Origin: Rapana venosa
Taxonomy: Eukaryota; Mollusca; Gastropoda; Neogastropoda; Muricidae
Direction: 5' to 3'
Length of the DNA stretch: 64,000 nt
Assembly (NCBI GenBank): GCA_028751875.1
Contig: CM054140.1
Span: forward strand, 8,167,847-8,231,846
The notes beneath the pieces are model-generated. The model made no database searches. It saw only the letters and a list, made by a program, of their open reading frames with translations, and had not been told where the DNA came from. Both the position numbers and the translations under genes were made by a program. This document shows positions 32,237 through 42,002 of the stretch, in pieces (the stretch's first letter is position 1; the number at the start of each line of letters is the position of its first letter).

Positions 32237-35051
32237 GTAGGCTGGCTGGCTGGCCGGGTGGCTGCTGGTGGCTTGCACCCGCCCTGTTTCCTTCATTCCC
32301 CCCTTGCCTCCTTCCACGCACTGTGCTGGATACCTCGGGCTGTAGTTTATAAAACGCTAGTTTGGTTTTTTCCTCTCTTTTATCTGAGGTCTTCTCTTTG
32401 TGTGTGTGTGTGTGTTTGTGTTTTTTCAAGGTCTCTAGCTCTTTCTGTAGACCTTTATGATGGGGAAGCTAGTGTTTTCTCTTTTATCAGAGGTCTTCTC
32501 TGTGTGTGTTTTGAAGGTCTCTGCTCTTTCTGTAGATCCTGGTGGTGGGGTAGGTTCTATTATCCAGTTGACATAATGCCTCATAGAGAGAGGGAGAGAG
32601 GGTAGTTTGGGTTTGTGGTCGTCTGATTGTGCCCTTGCCATAGAAGCAGATGTTTGTTAGTTATGCTGTGAAGATGTTCAGCAGCTGAGTTACTGTGCTT
32701 ATCTTCTTGCAAGGAAATTGATTTTTTGGGGGGGTGTTTTTTTGGTTTTAATCATCTTCAGATTTTGCTTGAGATAATGTGGTGATTTGTTGTTATCGTT
32801 CTTTGTGCAAGTCTAAGCAGGGCAGAAAAGAAAAAGACTTGAGATGTAGAAGTTGCTTTGTATTTAATTAATGACATCAATGGGGTTGGGGTGGGGTTTT
32901 TTTGGGGTGGGGTGGAGGGGGGGGGTTCCTTATTTCCAATCCAGTGACATTGCTTGTTGTTGGCATAAAACAGGATTCAACTTCTTGTAGATTGGTTTTT
33001 ACTGTCTATGAAAGTTCACAGTATCAAAATTTTGATTGACCAATTAACTCTGTTGATAATAATAATCTTTATCATAATAACAATGTATGGAATTAATATA
33101 GCACTGAACCTATTCATTATGACATGCCCCATACCCACAATGCCACCTTTATAGTGGGATATCTGCATGTCATTGTTTGTAGTGTCCTGTTATTGTGAGC
33201 ACACTACAGAAGACAACAAGCCACGGCAAGGGAACAAAAGAGAAGACTACTACACAAAACTTTAACCACTCCCCATCCTCCTCCTTTTATGTTTTTATTT
33301 TTTTATTTCTATGAGGCAATATGCAGCTCTGGACCAAAGCCTGGGCCAAATCATGGTATACCTTTCCCCCAGGAAGAAACCAGCCCAGCCCACTATAGCT
33401 GAAAGCCTAGTTTTTACTGGGTTTTTTTTTTAGAACGGGAGTTGACCCCATGTTCATCTCTTTTTGCCCCCCACTAACCGGTGCTTGGGAATGCTTGTCC
33501 TGCTCTTTGTTTTTGGCTCCTAACAGCAGCAGCTTCAGCAGCAGATTTGGCGGATCTAACGCATGCTTACTAACGTCACATGCTACTGCAGGATCGGCCA
33601 AGCTGTAGAATGCTTCAGGTTGTGACATACATAACATACGTACAGTTATCAGCTGGCTGGCGGTTGTTGTTTATTAACCTATGGACGTTTCTAGTGTTGT
33701 GTCTGGGGTCTGAATGACTGTGTTGTCTGGCGCATGCTGGGGAGACACACAGGCCTGCCCTGCATCACCGCGGTGAAGGAGAATACACAGACATGTCTGA
33801 GCGCTGCCCAGGCTTTACACACTGGAATCAAAGGCTTTCTTCCTCATGCCTGCCACGCTTCAACACTGCTCCTGAAGCTACTGTCACGAGTGGTGGTGGC
33901 AGTAGTGTGGAGTTGTGGCAGTGCTGTCAGGAGTGGTGGAAATACTGTCAGGAGTGGTTGTGGCAGTGCTGTCAGGAGTGGTGGTGGCAGTGCTGTCAGG
34001 GTGGGGGTTGTGGCAGTCTGTCAGGAGTGGTGGTGGCAGTACTGGCAGGAGTTGGGGGTGGCAGTCTGTCGGAGTGGTGGAATACTGTCAGGAGTGGTGG
34101 TGGCAGTCTGTCAGGAGTGTGGTGCAGTCTGTCAGGAGTGGTTGGTGGCAGTACGGGCAGGAGTTGGGGTGGCAGTCTGTCGGGAGGGGTGGAAATACTG
34201 TCGGAGGGGTTTGGTGGCATTTACTGTCAGGATTTGGTGGTGGCAGTCTGTCAGGAGGGGGGGTAGGTGGCAGTCTGTCAGGAGTGGTAAAAATACTGTC
34301 AGGAGTGGTGGAAATACTGTCAGGAGTGGTGGTGGAAATACTGTCAGGAGTGGTGGTGGAAATACTGTCAGTTGTGGCAGTACTGTCAGGAGTTGTGGCA
34401 GTACTGTCAGTTGTGGCAGTACTGTCAGTTTTGGCAGTACTGTCAGGAGTGGTTGTGGCAGTACTGTCAGTTGTGGCAGTACTGTCAGGAGTTGTGGCAG
34501 TACTGTCAGGAGTGGTGGTTGAAGTACTGTCAGGAGTGACAGTTGCAGTGCTGTCAGTAGTGGTGGCAGTGCTGTCAGGAGTGGTGGCAGTGCTGTCAGG
34601 AGTGGTGGAAATACTGTCAGGAGTGGTGGTGGCAGTACTGTCAGGAGTGGTGGTGGCAGTACTGTCAGGAGTGGTGGTGGCAGTACTGTCAGGAGTGGTG
34701 GTGGCAGTACTGTCAGGAGTGGTGGTGGCAGTACTGTCAGGAGTTGGTGGCAGTACTGTCAGGAGTGGTGGCAGTGCTGTCAGGAGTGGTGGCAGTGCTG
34801 TCAGGAGTGGCAGTGTGGCCAAAGTATTGCAGTGTGGCAATACTTTTGAGGAGTGGCAATACTTTTCAGGAGTTGTGGCAGTATTGTCAGGAATGGCAGT
34901 GTGGCAATATGTCAGGAGCGACAATACTGTCAGGAGTGGCAATTCTGACAGGCGTGGACGGCATTGTCGGGTGTCTGAAGGGGGTGTGTGCGCAGCATAC
35001 AGTCCGAAGCGTGGGGGGCTAAGGGCGTGTGGGTGTGCTAACTGATTGCAG
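32237..35051 (+). other. Rab3: Intron between the two alternative Rab3 exons
   Basis: Contains T/G-rich runs (32725-32940), a SINE-B tail fragment near 33056-33110 and a 1.1 kb minisatellite. About 32950-33870 is otherwise plain unique DNA. The 3' splice site has no strong pyrimidine tract; a branch-like CTAAC at about 35037 is unusually close to the AG. Confidence 0.8.
33878..34978 (+). repeat. 1.1 kb minisatellite, GTCAGGAGTGGTGGTGGCAG
   Basis: Roughly 45 units of 18-24 bp varying in the number of GTG triplets (GGTGGTGGCAGTACT, GTTGTGGCAGTACT, GGTGGAAATACT). Most unit lengths are multiples of three, so several frames stay open for hundreds of codons on both strands; these are not genes. 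The array ends about 75 bases before exon B. Confidence 0.95.
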
Positions 35052-35176
35052 GTGCACGCAGATCAAGACCTACTCCTGGGACAATGCCCAGGTGGTGCTG
35101 GTGGGCAACAAATGCGACCTGGAGGACGAGCGCGTGGTGTCCGCTGACCGGGGCAAACAGCTAGCTGACCAGCTAG
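35052..35176 (+). CDS. Rab3: Rab3 alternative exon B (canonical residues 116-156)
   Basis: A 125-nt exon with acceptor GATTGCAG|G and donor CTAG|GTACCT. It encodes [36 protein letters not shown] and LADQL, the canonical animal Rab3 sequence. The G4 motif NKCD is at residues 134-137. Entry phase 2 and exit phase 1 are identical to exon A. Splicing A to B would shift frame and reach a TAG at 35162-35164. Splicing the previous exon straight to 41812 reaches a TGA after five codons. Only one of the two exons can therefore be used per full-length mRNA. Confidence 0.96.
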
Positions 35177-35627
35177 GTACCTGCCTCCCCACCCCACCCA
35201 GTCTGTGTTTGCATGTCTTAACTGATGGATGTGTGTACGCTGTGTTTATCTTCAGTTGGTCCTCGGGGACGTCAGTCACCGTTAATCGAATGACGATGCA
35301 TGTTTTCTGTGGTGTGGAGGCCAGTGTATCTCAGCATGCATGCCTTGGCTTGTGTGGTGTGATGGTGCGATGCGTTGTGATGTGTGTTGAGACTTAGGAT
35401 CATGGTTTTGATCATTGTGATACAGCAGTTTCGGAGAACAGGCTTGCCAGTTGTCTGCTGCTTTGGTAGTGTGTTGGGAAAGAGGTTTGGGGACAAAAAA
35501 TCTACCTTTTTTTTTTTCTTTTTCCAAATTTGTTACAGGATCTAGCGTAATTCTCAGAAATGTTGCTGAGATATGGAAACATGTGATGAAGAAGGTTAGC
35601 TCTTTCTAGCAATGAATTAATAATAAT

Positions 35628-35738
35628 TATAATAAAATGGAATTTATGTAGTACTGTATCTTATTGAGCGCTTTGATTTGTTGCTTTACAAGATTCAGCG
35701 CTATATAAATTCCATACATTATTATTATTATTATTATA
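35628..35738. repeat. Back-to-back inverted SINE-B tails
   Basis: A - oriented tail fragment (ATGGAATTTATGTAGTACTG) is followed by a + oriented one (CAGCGCTATATAAATTCC, then the ATT run). The RNA could fold into a hairpin about 450 bases after exon B. Confidence 0.75.
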
Positions 35739-37808
35739 GAAACAAATCAAAGCATTCAAGCCACTCTACCCTTGCAACAAATGTTGTGAATTTCAGCATT
35801 TTGGGTAGCTGTGAGCTGCCTCTGGCCTGCAGTGAGCATCAGTGGGGGTGGGTAGGGGAGTGGGGAGAAACTTTTTTGAAACTGTCGAAAACTTTTATCG
35901 GGTGAAAAGAAAGGAGGAGACAGGTGGCGTGCCTGTCAGAGAGAGAAAGCAAGCACAAGAGAGAACACTTTCTAATCGTTGTGCACAACTGTTGCATGGT
36001 GCTGGTGTTTTTATGTATTTGATATCAATGTTGTTCTTTTCCTGCTTGCCCTTCATGTAATATCGTCACAGAGCTGCCCACCTCAGTCCCCTTTACCTAT
36101 AAATGCTTGCAATTTCATGTGTGTGAGTGTAAGACAGTAACTGAACTAACATATGTGATCTATTTTTAAATGGCATGAAACATGTAATTTTGGGTGCCAA
36201 GGATATTAAAAAAGAAGAAAAAAAAATCATACCAACATGCATGCCCCCCCCACCAAAAACAAAACAAAACACAACAACAACAAAAAACAACCCCAACAAA
36301 ACACCAAAACAAAACCAAGAAAGAACAGAATGTGGAGAAACTATTTCATGATGTAATAGGGAAGTACATTTTTACAGAGTGTGGTTTTAGGCTGTAGCAG
36401 TGTATATGTATGGAAGAAACCCATAACTGTTGAGAGAAAAAAAATTTAACTTTTGTATAATACAGAACAAAAATGTTTAAAAAAATTTACTGCAGTTTAT
36501 AATTCTCCTTAGCTGTGACCATTGCTTTCAATAATGCAGAATAATTCACGGAAAGAAAATCCGTTGGTCGAGTGGGTTGGCAGCTCTGTGTACTATTTGT
36601 GTGAATGCTGTTGTGTGGAGTTACTGCTATTTTCCAGGTTATAAACCCAACCACTGTTCAAGCCACACACCACATGACTCCTAAGCAAAAATCATTTATG
36701 AGCTGCATTCAGACTGTAACATGCCTTATGACAAAAACTGAAGCAGGCAAGTCACAGAACTGTTGGATCGTTGCAATCGTTATTGCCTCACACGTCTGGT
36801 GGTTCTGTCAGTGCACAGTTGTTGTTTTTTCACTAAACTAGAAGCAAGGCCTACTTTGGTCGAGTCAGATTTGCTTTTTGGGGGTTTTTTGGTTTTGTTT
36901 ATAAGGAAAAGTTGACCATTTCAGTTAGCTTTTGATCCAAGATGATGGACATCAGTAGCAGTTATTTGAAAACGGTGTGATATGTGTTAATTTAAATTGA
37001 ACGCATTAAACTGAACATCAAAATGCGCTAAGGTGTATCAAACATTGCTACAGATGTGTTCTAGAAGTCACAAAGAAAGGGAGGTAGGAGGAGCTGGTGT
37101 TGTTGAGAAAGTAATGGTTTGTAACCTGAAAATACAGTAACACTTTGCATGTTGCAGCCATAACAGTTAATCTACATGTCTTCTTGTTACAGCTGCTGTG
37201 CTTCAGTTTTCTGTGGGGGGAAGGGTTTTGCATGCTTGTTATGTATTTCATTAATCTTTAACATGATTTTGCTGTTGCTGTTGTTATTTGTGATTATGTG
37301 AGCACACACCAACTTATTCCTGTAATCTTTTTTCCTATCAATTTTGTGCATGGGATGCAAGTGTGTTTAAATCTTCAAGTCACATAATAATGATAATAAC
37401 AACCTTTGATTGTTTCCTGATTATCAAAAATTGGTTGTTTTTTTAAATTTATTTATATTTTTCTATATAGTGATTATTGTTTTCAAAAGTTTGTTTCATC
37501 ATGATCAAGTTAAAGTGCATGATGATTTTGATCAGGTTTTTATTGTTATCAAGCTGTTCAATTTGCAACATTATTTTATCCAAAGTTTTGGGGGTGGTTT
37601 CCCCCTCAGGGTATGAGACCGGGTGGTTTTTAAATAACGGCAAGATGTAATTGCTGATATCATCGATGGCACAAAGGCCTTGTGGCTTTTCAGTTTTAAT
37701 CCTATTTTTTACTTCAGTGATAAACTATCTCTGCTTTTGGAAATTTGAAGCCAATTTATAGCTGTGCTTCTGTCTAGAATTTATAAGAACCCATTATAAA
37801 ATGTGCCT

Positions 37809-38148
37809 TGACTGTAAAACAGTAAAATTTCAGGGGAAATGGCATGTCTGGGGACCAGTTCAGAGGGAATGCTGGACTGTAAAACAGTAAAATTTCAGGG
37901 GAAATGGAATGTCTGGGACCAGTTCAGAGGGAATGCTGGGCTGTAAAACAGTAAAATTTCAGGGGAAATGGCATGTCTGGGGACCAGTTCAGAGGAATGC
38001 TGGACTGTAAAACAGTAATATTTCAGGGGAAATGGCATGTCTGGGGACCAGTTCAGAGGGAATGCTGGACTGTAAAACAGTAATATTTCAGGGGAAATGG
38101 CATGTCTGGGGACCAGTTCAGAGGGAATGCTGGGCTGTAAAACAGTAA
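37809..38148 (+). repeat. 65-bp tandem repeat, about 5.3 copies
   Basis: Unit contains ACTGTAAAACAGTAAAATTT, CAGGGGAAATGGCATGTCTG and GACCAGTTCAGAGGGAATGC. Starts at 37811 and 37876 give the period. The unit begins with the inverted pair CTGTAAAACAG. Confidence 0.95.
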
Positions 38149-38374
38149 AATACAAGTCAGTGGGATCTCTCTCAGCACTTGAGAACCAACCAACCACACG
38201 AGGAAGTGTGGAAAAGAAATGGGATTGATCCTGGAGACATGTAGTGTGCCTTGGTGGGCTCTCAAAACTGTCTGACTGCCGTCTTTGCTGTGTCATCTGT
38301 GACTGGATGAATAACGCTTCTTTCTTTTCTTCCTTTTCCTTTCTTTCCCCCCCTTTTCAAGGAGTACTGTTCAT

Positions 38375-38402
38375 GTTAGAGGGGGGGGGGGGGGGGGGGG
38401 GG
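38375..38402 (+). repeat. Poly-G run
   Basis: An almost uninterrupted G run of about 23 bases. Confidence 0.95.
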
Positions 38403-38729
38403 GAATTAGGTGGTTTGAACATTTTGATAACTCAGAATGATTATTTTTGGTCATGTGATCACTTGCAGCCCTGCTTTTGCCAATTCATGTGAATCTTTTA
38501 AACAGCAAAGCACCCCAAGATGTCTCATGTGTGCATGATAATGTTCATTGGATTTGGGTTCATGTGTTGCATTCTTGTGGCTTGATATAGGTGGTTTTTA
38601 TTTGTATTTTGATCATTGTCTTCATCTTTGGTTTTATGTCACTGTGATAATATTTATTTTGCTCTTCAGCAGTAGTGTATGATGTCAGTGTGACTGCTTC
38701 CCTTCTGTGAAAGCATGCCTGGTTTTTGA

Positions 38730-38890
38730 TGTGTACCAATTAATCTCTGTACCAACTGATCATTGTACCAATTAAACATTGTACCAAATGATCTTTGTGC
38801 CAACTAACCATTATACCAACTAATCATTGTACCTACTAAATTTTGTATCAGCTAATCTCTGTACCTACTAATCTTTGTACCAACTAATCT
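38730..38890 (+). repeat. About 17-bp repeat, TGTACCAACTAATC units
   Basis: Around nine degenerate units, alternately CTAATCTTTGTACCAA and variants. Confidence 0.85.
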
Positions 38891-38984
38891 ATGGTGCTTT
38901 CCTTCTTTATTTCATGGATAAAATCATTCTGCAATGTGATAGACCAAGTGAACATTCTGAATCACTTAGTCTGTGTCACTGTTG

Positions 38985-39190
38985 TTGTTGTTTTTTTAAT
39001 GTTTTTTTCCCCTTGCCGCCTCATTTTCTGTGACATTCCTGTGCTGCTGTTCCCTTGCCCCTCATTTCCATCTGTCCACCCGTCATACCCAGGTTGATTA
39101 TGGTGCTGCCTCAGGGTGGGAAGTCCGCAGGGTCCCTTGTGCAGATGCAGGCACAACATCTCGCATGCTTGTTGAAGCCCATCTGCCTTT
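38985..39190 (-). repeat. SINE-E 3' end, 5'-truncated
   Basis: T-rich start then GCCTCATTTTCTGTGACATT, GTCATACCCAGG and GAAGTCCGCAGGGTCCC, matching the poly(A)-end part of the copy at 55663. Confidence 0.65.
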
Positions 39191-39247
39191 CATAGAGGAC
39201 TAAGCTAGCTCTGTCCGTGGTATAGACGGCATTTTATATTTGATCTA

Positions 39248-39565
39248 TTCTCTTATTTTGAGGATGATGGAATAAGTGTTTGTGTGCTTCTTTACATCCA
39301 GTCCCCATGTGTATGCAGTTTTGTCAGTTTCATTCCCACCGGCGCATAATGGCCTGCACTTCCAAAAAGTGGAACAGGTTTTAGCCTTTGTGCAAGATGT
39401 TCTGCATGCATTTGCACACGGGACCTCAGCTTATAGTGTCATCCGAAGGACTTTTAGGGGGAGTGGAGTTTGCACTGATGTTAACTCCAGGGGAAAATAT
39501 CCCCTTGAACGGGATTTGAACCCAGGTCAGCAGATCACAAGCACAGTGCGTAATGCTCTAACCAA
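39248..39565 (-). repeat. SINE-A, full-length
   Basis: From inverted tail GAGGATGATGGAATAAGTG to inverted B box GGATTTGAACCC and A box region CTCTAACCAATTAG. Confidence 0.85.
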
Positions 39566-39720
39566 TTAGACATACCTAGCATGCACCCTGCTATCTGGAG
39601 AGGAATGGGCTCCACCAGGTTCAACTTGCCCACGACCTGTGCTGCCTGAATAACTGCGAGTGCATTGCCCTGATGACTCCTCAAGAAGTTACGGGAGAAG
39701 TCATTCTAGTCCATCACAGG
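39566..39720 (+). repeat. SINE-G 3' domain
   Basis: ATACCTAGCATGCACCCTGC, GGGCTCCACCAGGTTCAAC, GATGACTCCTCAAGAAGTTA and AGAAGTCATTCTAGTCC. Best reference copy for the end of this module. Confidence 0.8.
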
Positions 39721-40707
39721 GTTTGGGGGTGTTTTGAGGTTGTGCCCCTGGAAAACTATTGATATTCCTGATGATGGTTTGACCCATTTTATTTTGCATT
39801 TCTTCTGCTTTGTTTTGTTTTGCTCACAAAAGTGCAGCCTGTGTTGTCAGTTGCATGGTCATTTCTCTTGCACTAATGTGTGTGTGTGCGTGCATGCGCT
39901 CATAAATGGGAAGACTTTTTGGAGGCTTTTTCAGCATAATATTTATTTTCAGTTTATCCAATGCTTACTTCAGTAAACTGTGTCTTTGACTTTGAGTCCT
40001 TTGAGCTTATCCTTTTGTTTTGTGTGTGACTGCTTTGGGATAATAATGAAATGATGCTTGTATGTGTGTGTGTGTTTCTTCAGTTTATGTCAATATCTCA
40101 ACATGCCATCTTGGTTTACAGGTTAAAAAAATGATAAGGGAATAAAGTACATAAGATGTTGTGGAGAAATTCTTTTTTTTAAATTTTAATTTCAGTCACT
40201 TTATTGATTTTATTTAGAAATTCTTTCATATTTTAGCAACCCCCCACCTCCCCCTTTCTCTCTCTCTCCAAAAATTCTGTGGTGGAAATCTCTTATTCAG
40301 GAATCCTTATCGTATGTTACATTTTTTTTTCTTTCCTTTTTATCATCTTTTTCTTGCATGCTTTCCCTTTCCATGGCCGTTCCTTTTTTTTTTCTAGCCG
40401 TTAATGCCATATTTTTTCCCCCCATTCTTTTCCTGCAGTCTGTGATGTGATGTGATGTGATTAGTGTGTAATTCTGGCAACTAATGAGGTGGTAGATATT
40501 GAGGTGGTAGATAGGCTGTTTGTTCTGAAGCCTGTTTGACCTTTGCGGTGTAGTTTTTATACTTCAGATTTTTCCATCTTTTTATGATTAAAAACAAAAC
40601 AGGATGGTAATGATAAACTAACTCTTTGGTCTTAAAAACAAAACAGGATGGTAATGATAAACTAACTCTTTGGTCTTTTTGTTCTTTTTTCCCTTCTTTT
40701 CATTCCT

Positions 40708-40956
40708 CAGCTAGAGGCTTGAGATTTACCAGTGGCGAGATTTTGAGTATGCGACTGATTTTGCCCACTGAATGCTGACATAAATGACATGATCTTTAAT
40801 ATGCATATTCGATCTTCTGCCTGTATATATGTACACGAAGGGAATTAAGGTACTAGCAGGTCTGTACTTGTAGTTGACCTGGGAGATTGTAAAAATCCCC
40901 ATTCTTTTGATTTACCAAACACCGCTGAGATTCAAACCAATGACTTCATGGACCCA
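40708..40956 (-). repeat. SINE-F with an internal gap
   Basis: CAGCTAGAGGCTTGAGATTT, TGACATGATCTTTAATATGC, GGGAGATTGTAAAAATCCCC and inverted B box GAGATTCAAACC. It lacks part of the middle. Confidence 0.75.
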
Positions 40957-40977
40957 TGCATTTAATAATACATGATA

Positions 40978-41285
40978 ATAATAATAATAATACATGGAAT
41001 TTATACAGCGCTAAATCTTGCAAAAAAAAAACAAATCAAAGCGCTCATTTGAAGTCAAACGGTCTTAACGACTTGGACTATAGTGTTCATCAGTGTAACG
41101 TTAAACTCTGTAGACTCCTGACTAGGAAGACTTGGGTTCCAGCCATTATCAGTGGGATCTTGTGTGGTTTCATCCAGGTCATACTCAAAGCTGAGTATGC
41201 ACACTTTGGGAAGACTGGGGCCAGACAATTATTGCTATCCTCTGAGTGGATACTGGTTTCAGAGTGTTGCTGAGAAATACCTGAG
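40978..41285 (+). repeat. SINE-B tail fragment and SINE-E fragment
   Basis: TAA run with ACATGGAATTTATACAGCGC (inverted SINE-B tail) to about 41050, then a diverged SINE-E 5' part with TTGGGAAGACTGGGGCCAGA and CAGAGTGTTGCTGAGAAA. Confidence 0.6.
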
Positions 41286-41811
41286 AACACTGCTTTCACA
41301 GGTATGAAGCACTACGTACTGATGATGCTCTGATAGCGTTGGATGAGGACGAGGTAGTAACAGTGAGTGCCAGCTCAGTGAGCCATGCATCAGCAGTGCA
41401 GGATTTTGTCTGCATACCTGGCTCGCCTTGTGATGGGCAAACATGAATGACTCCTTGTTCTTTTATGCTTGCTGTGATAGTGTGGCTTTTGCAGAACTAA
41501 CAGACGTGTCAGATAGATAGCCATGTTTTCTCATGAGATTGATAGTGTGGAGTATGACATAGTTGACAGTGTTGTTGGCTTTTTCTTGGGTTTTTTGTTA
41601 TGTGTTTTTTTTTTGGGGGGGGTGTGATTAGTTATTATATTTTCAGATGAGTTTGATATTGTGGTTTGGACATTAATGACAAAGGAGCATGTCAAATGCA
41701 AAGTCGTGTTCTGTACCTTTCAAGTGCATATCACATGATTGAAAAACTGAAATTATGTTAAAATGACCTGACAAACAAACAAAAATGAACCCAACCTTTC
41801 TGTACGTTCAG

Positions 41812-42002
41812 GTCTGGAATTCTTTGAGACTTCAGCCAAGGAGAACATCAACGTGAAGGCAGTCTTCGAGCGGCTGGTGGACATCATCTGCGACAAGATG
41901 TCGGAGTCCCTGGACTCGGATCCCACCCTGGTGTCCAACACCTCCAAAGCCACGCGTCTGACGGAAAACCCCAACATGCAGAGCAGCGGCTGCGGCTGCT
42001 GA
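41812..42002 (+). CDS. Rab3: Rab3 last coding exon (residues 157-219, stop)
   Basis: Starts with GT, completing the Gly157 codon begun by either alternative exon. It encodes LEFFETSAKENINVKAVF with the G5 motif ETSAK (162-166), ERLVDIICDKMSESLDSDP, the hypervariable tail and QSSGCGC before TGA at 42000-42002. The terminal Cys-Gly-Cys is the CXC double geranylgeranylation signal of Rab3 proteins, which anchors the GTPase to synaptic vesicles and other secretory vesicles. Total protein 219 residues, the usual Rab3 length. Confidence 0.97.

Larger units (their letters stand above)
35177..41811 (+). other. Rab3: Last Rab3 intron
   Basis: Phase-1 intron ending CTGTACGTTCAG. It has long unique stretches (35750-37800, 39720-40560) without recognisable exons, plus minisatellites and SINEs listed separately. 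Two copies of a 45-bp unit (AAAACAAAACAGGATGGTAA) lie at about 40588-40678. About 41290-41800 shows nothing recognised except a T/G run near 41610. Confidence 0.85.

Noticed and set aside
33915..35045. 376-codon + strand frame and a 284-codon - strand frame
   Set aside because: Translation of the minisatellite, whose units are mostly multiples of three; Val/Gly/Ser or Thr/Asp/Ser monotony and no family resemblance.
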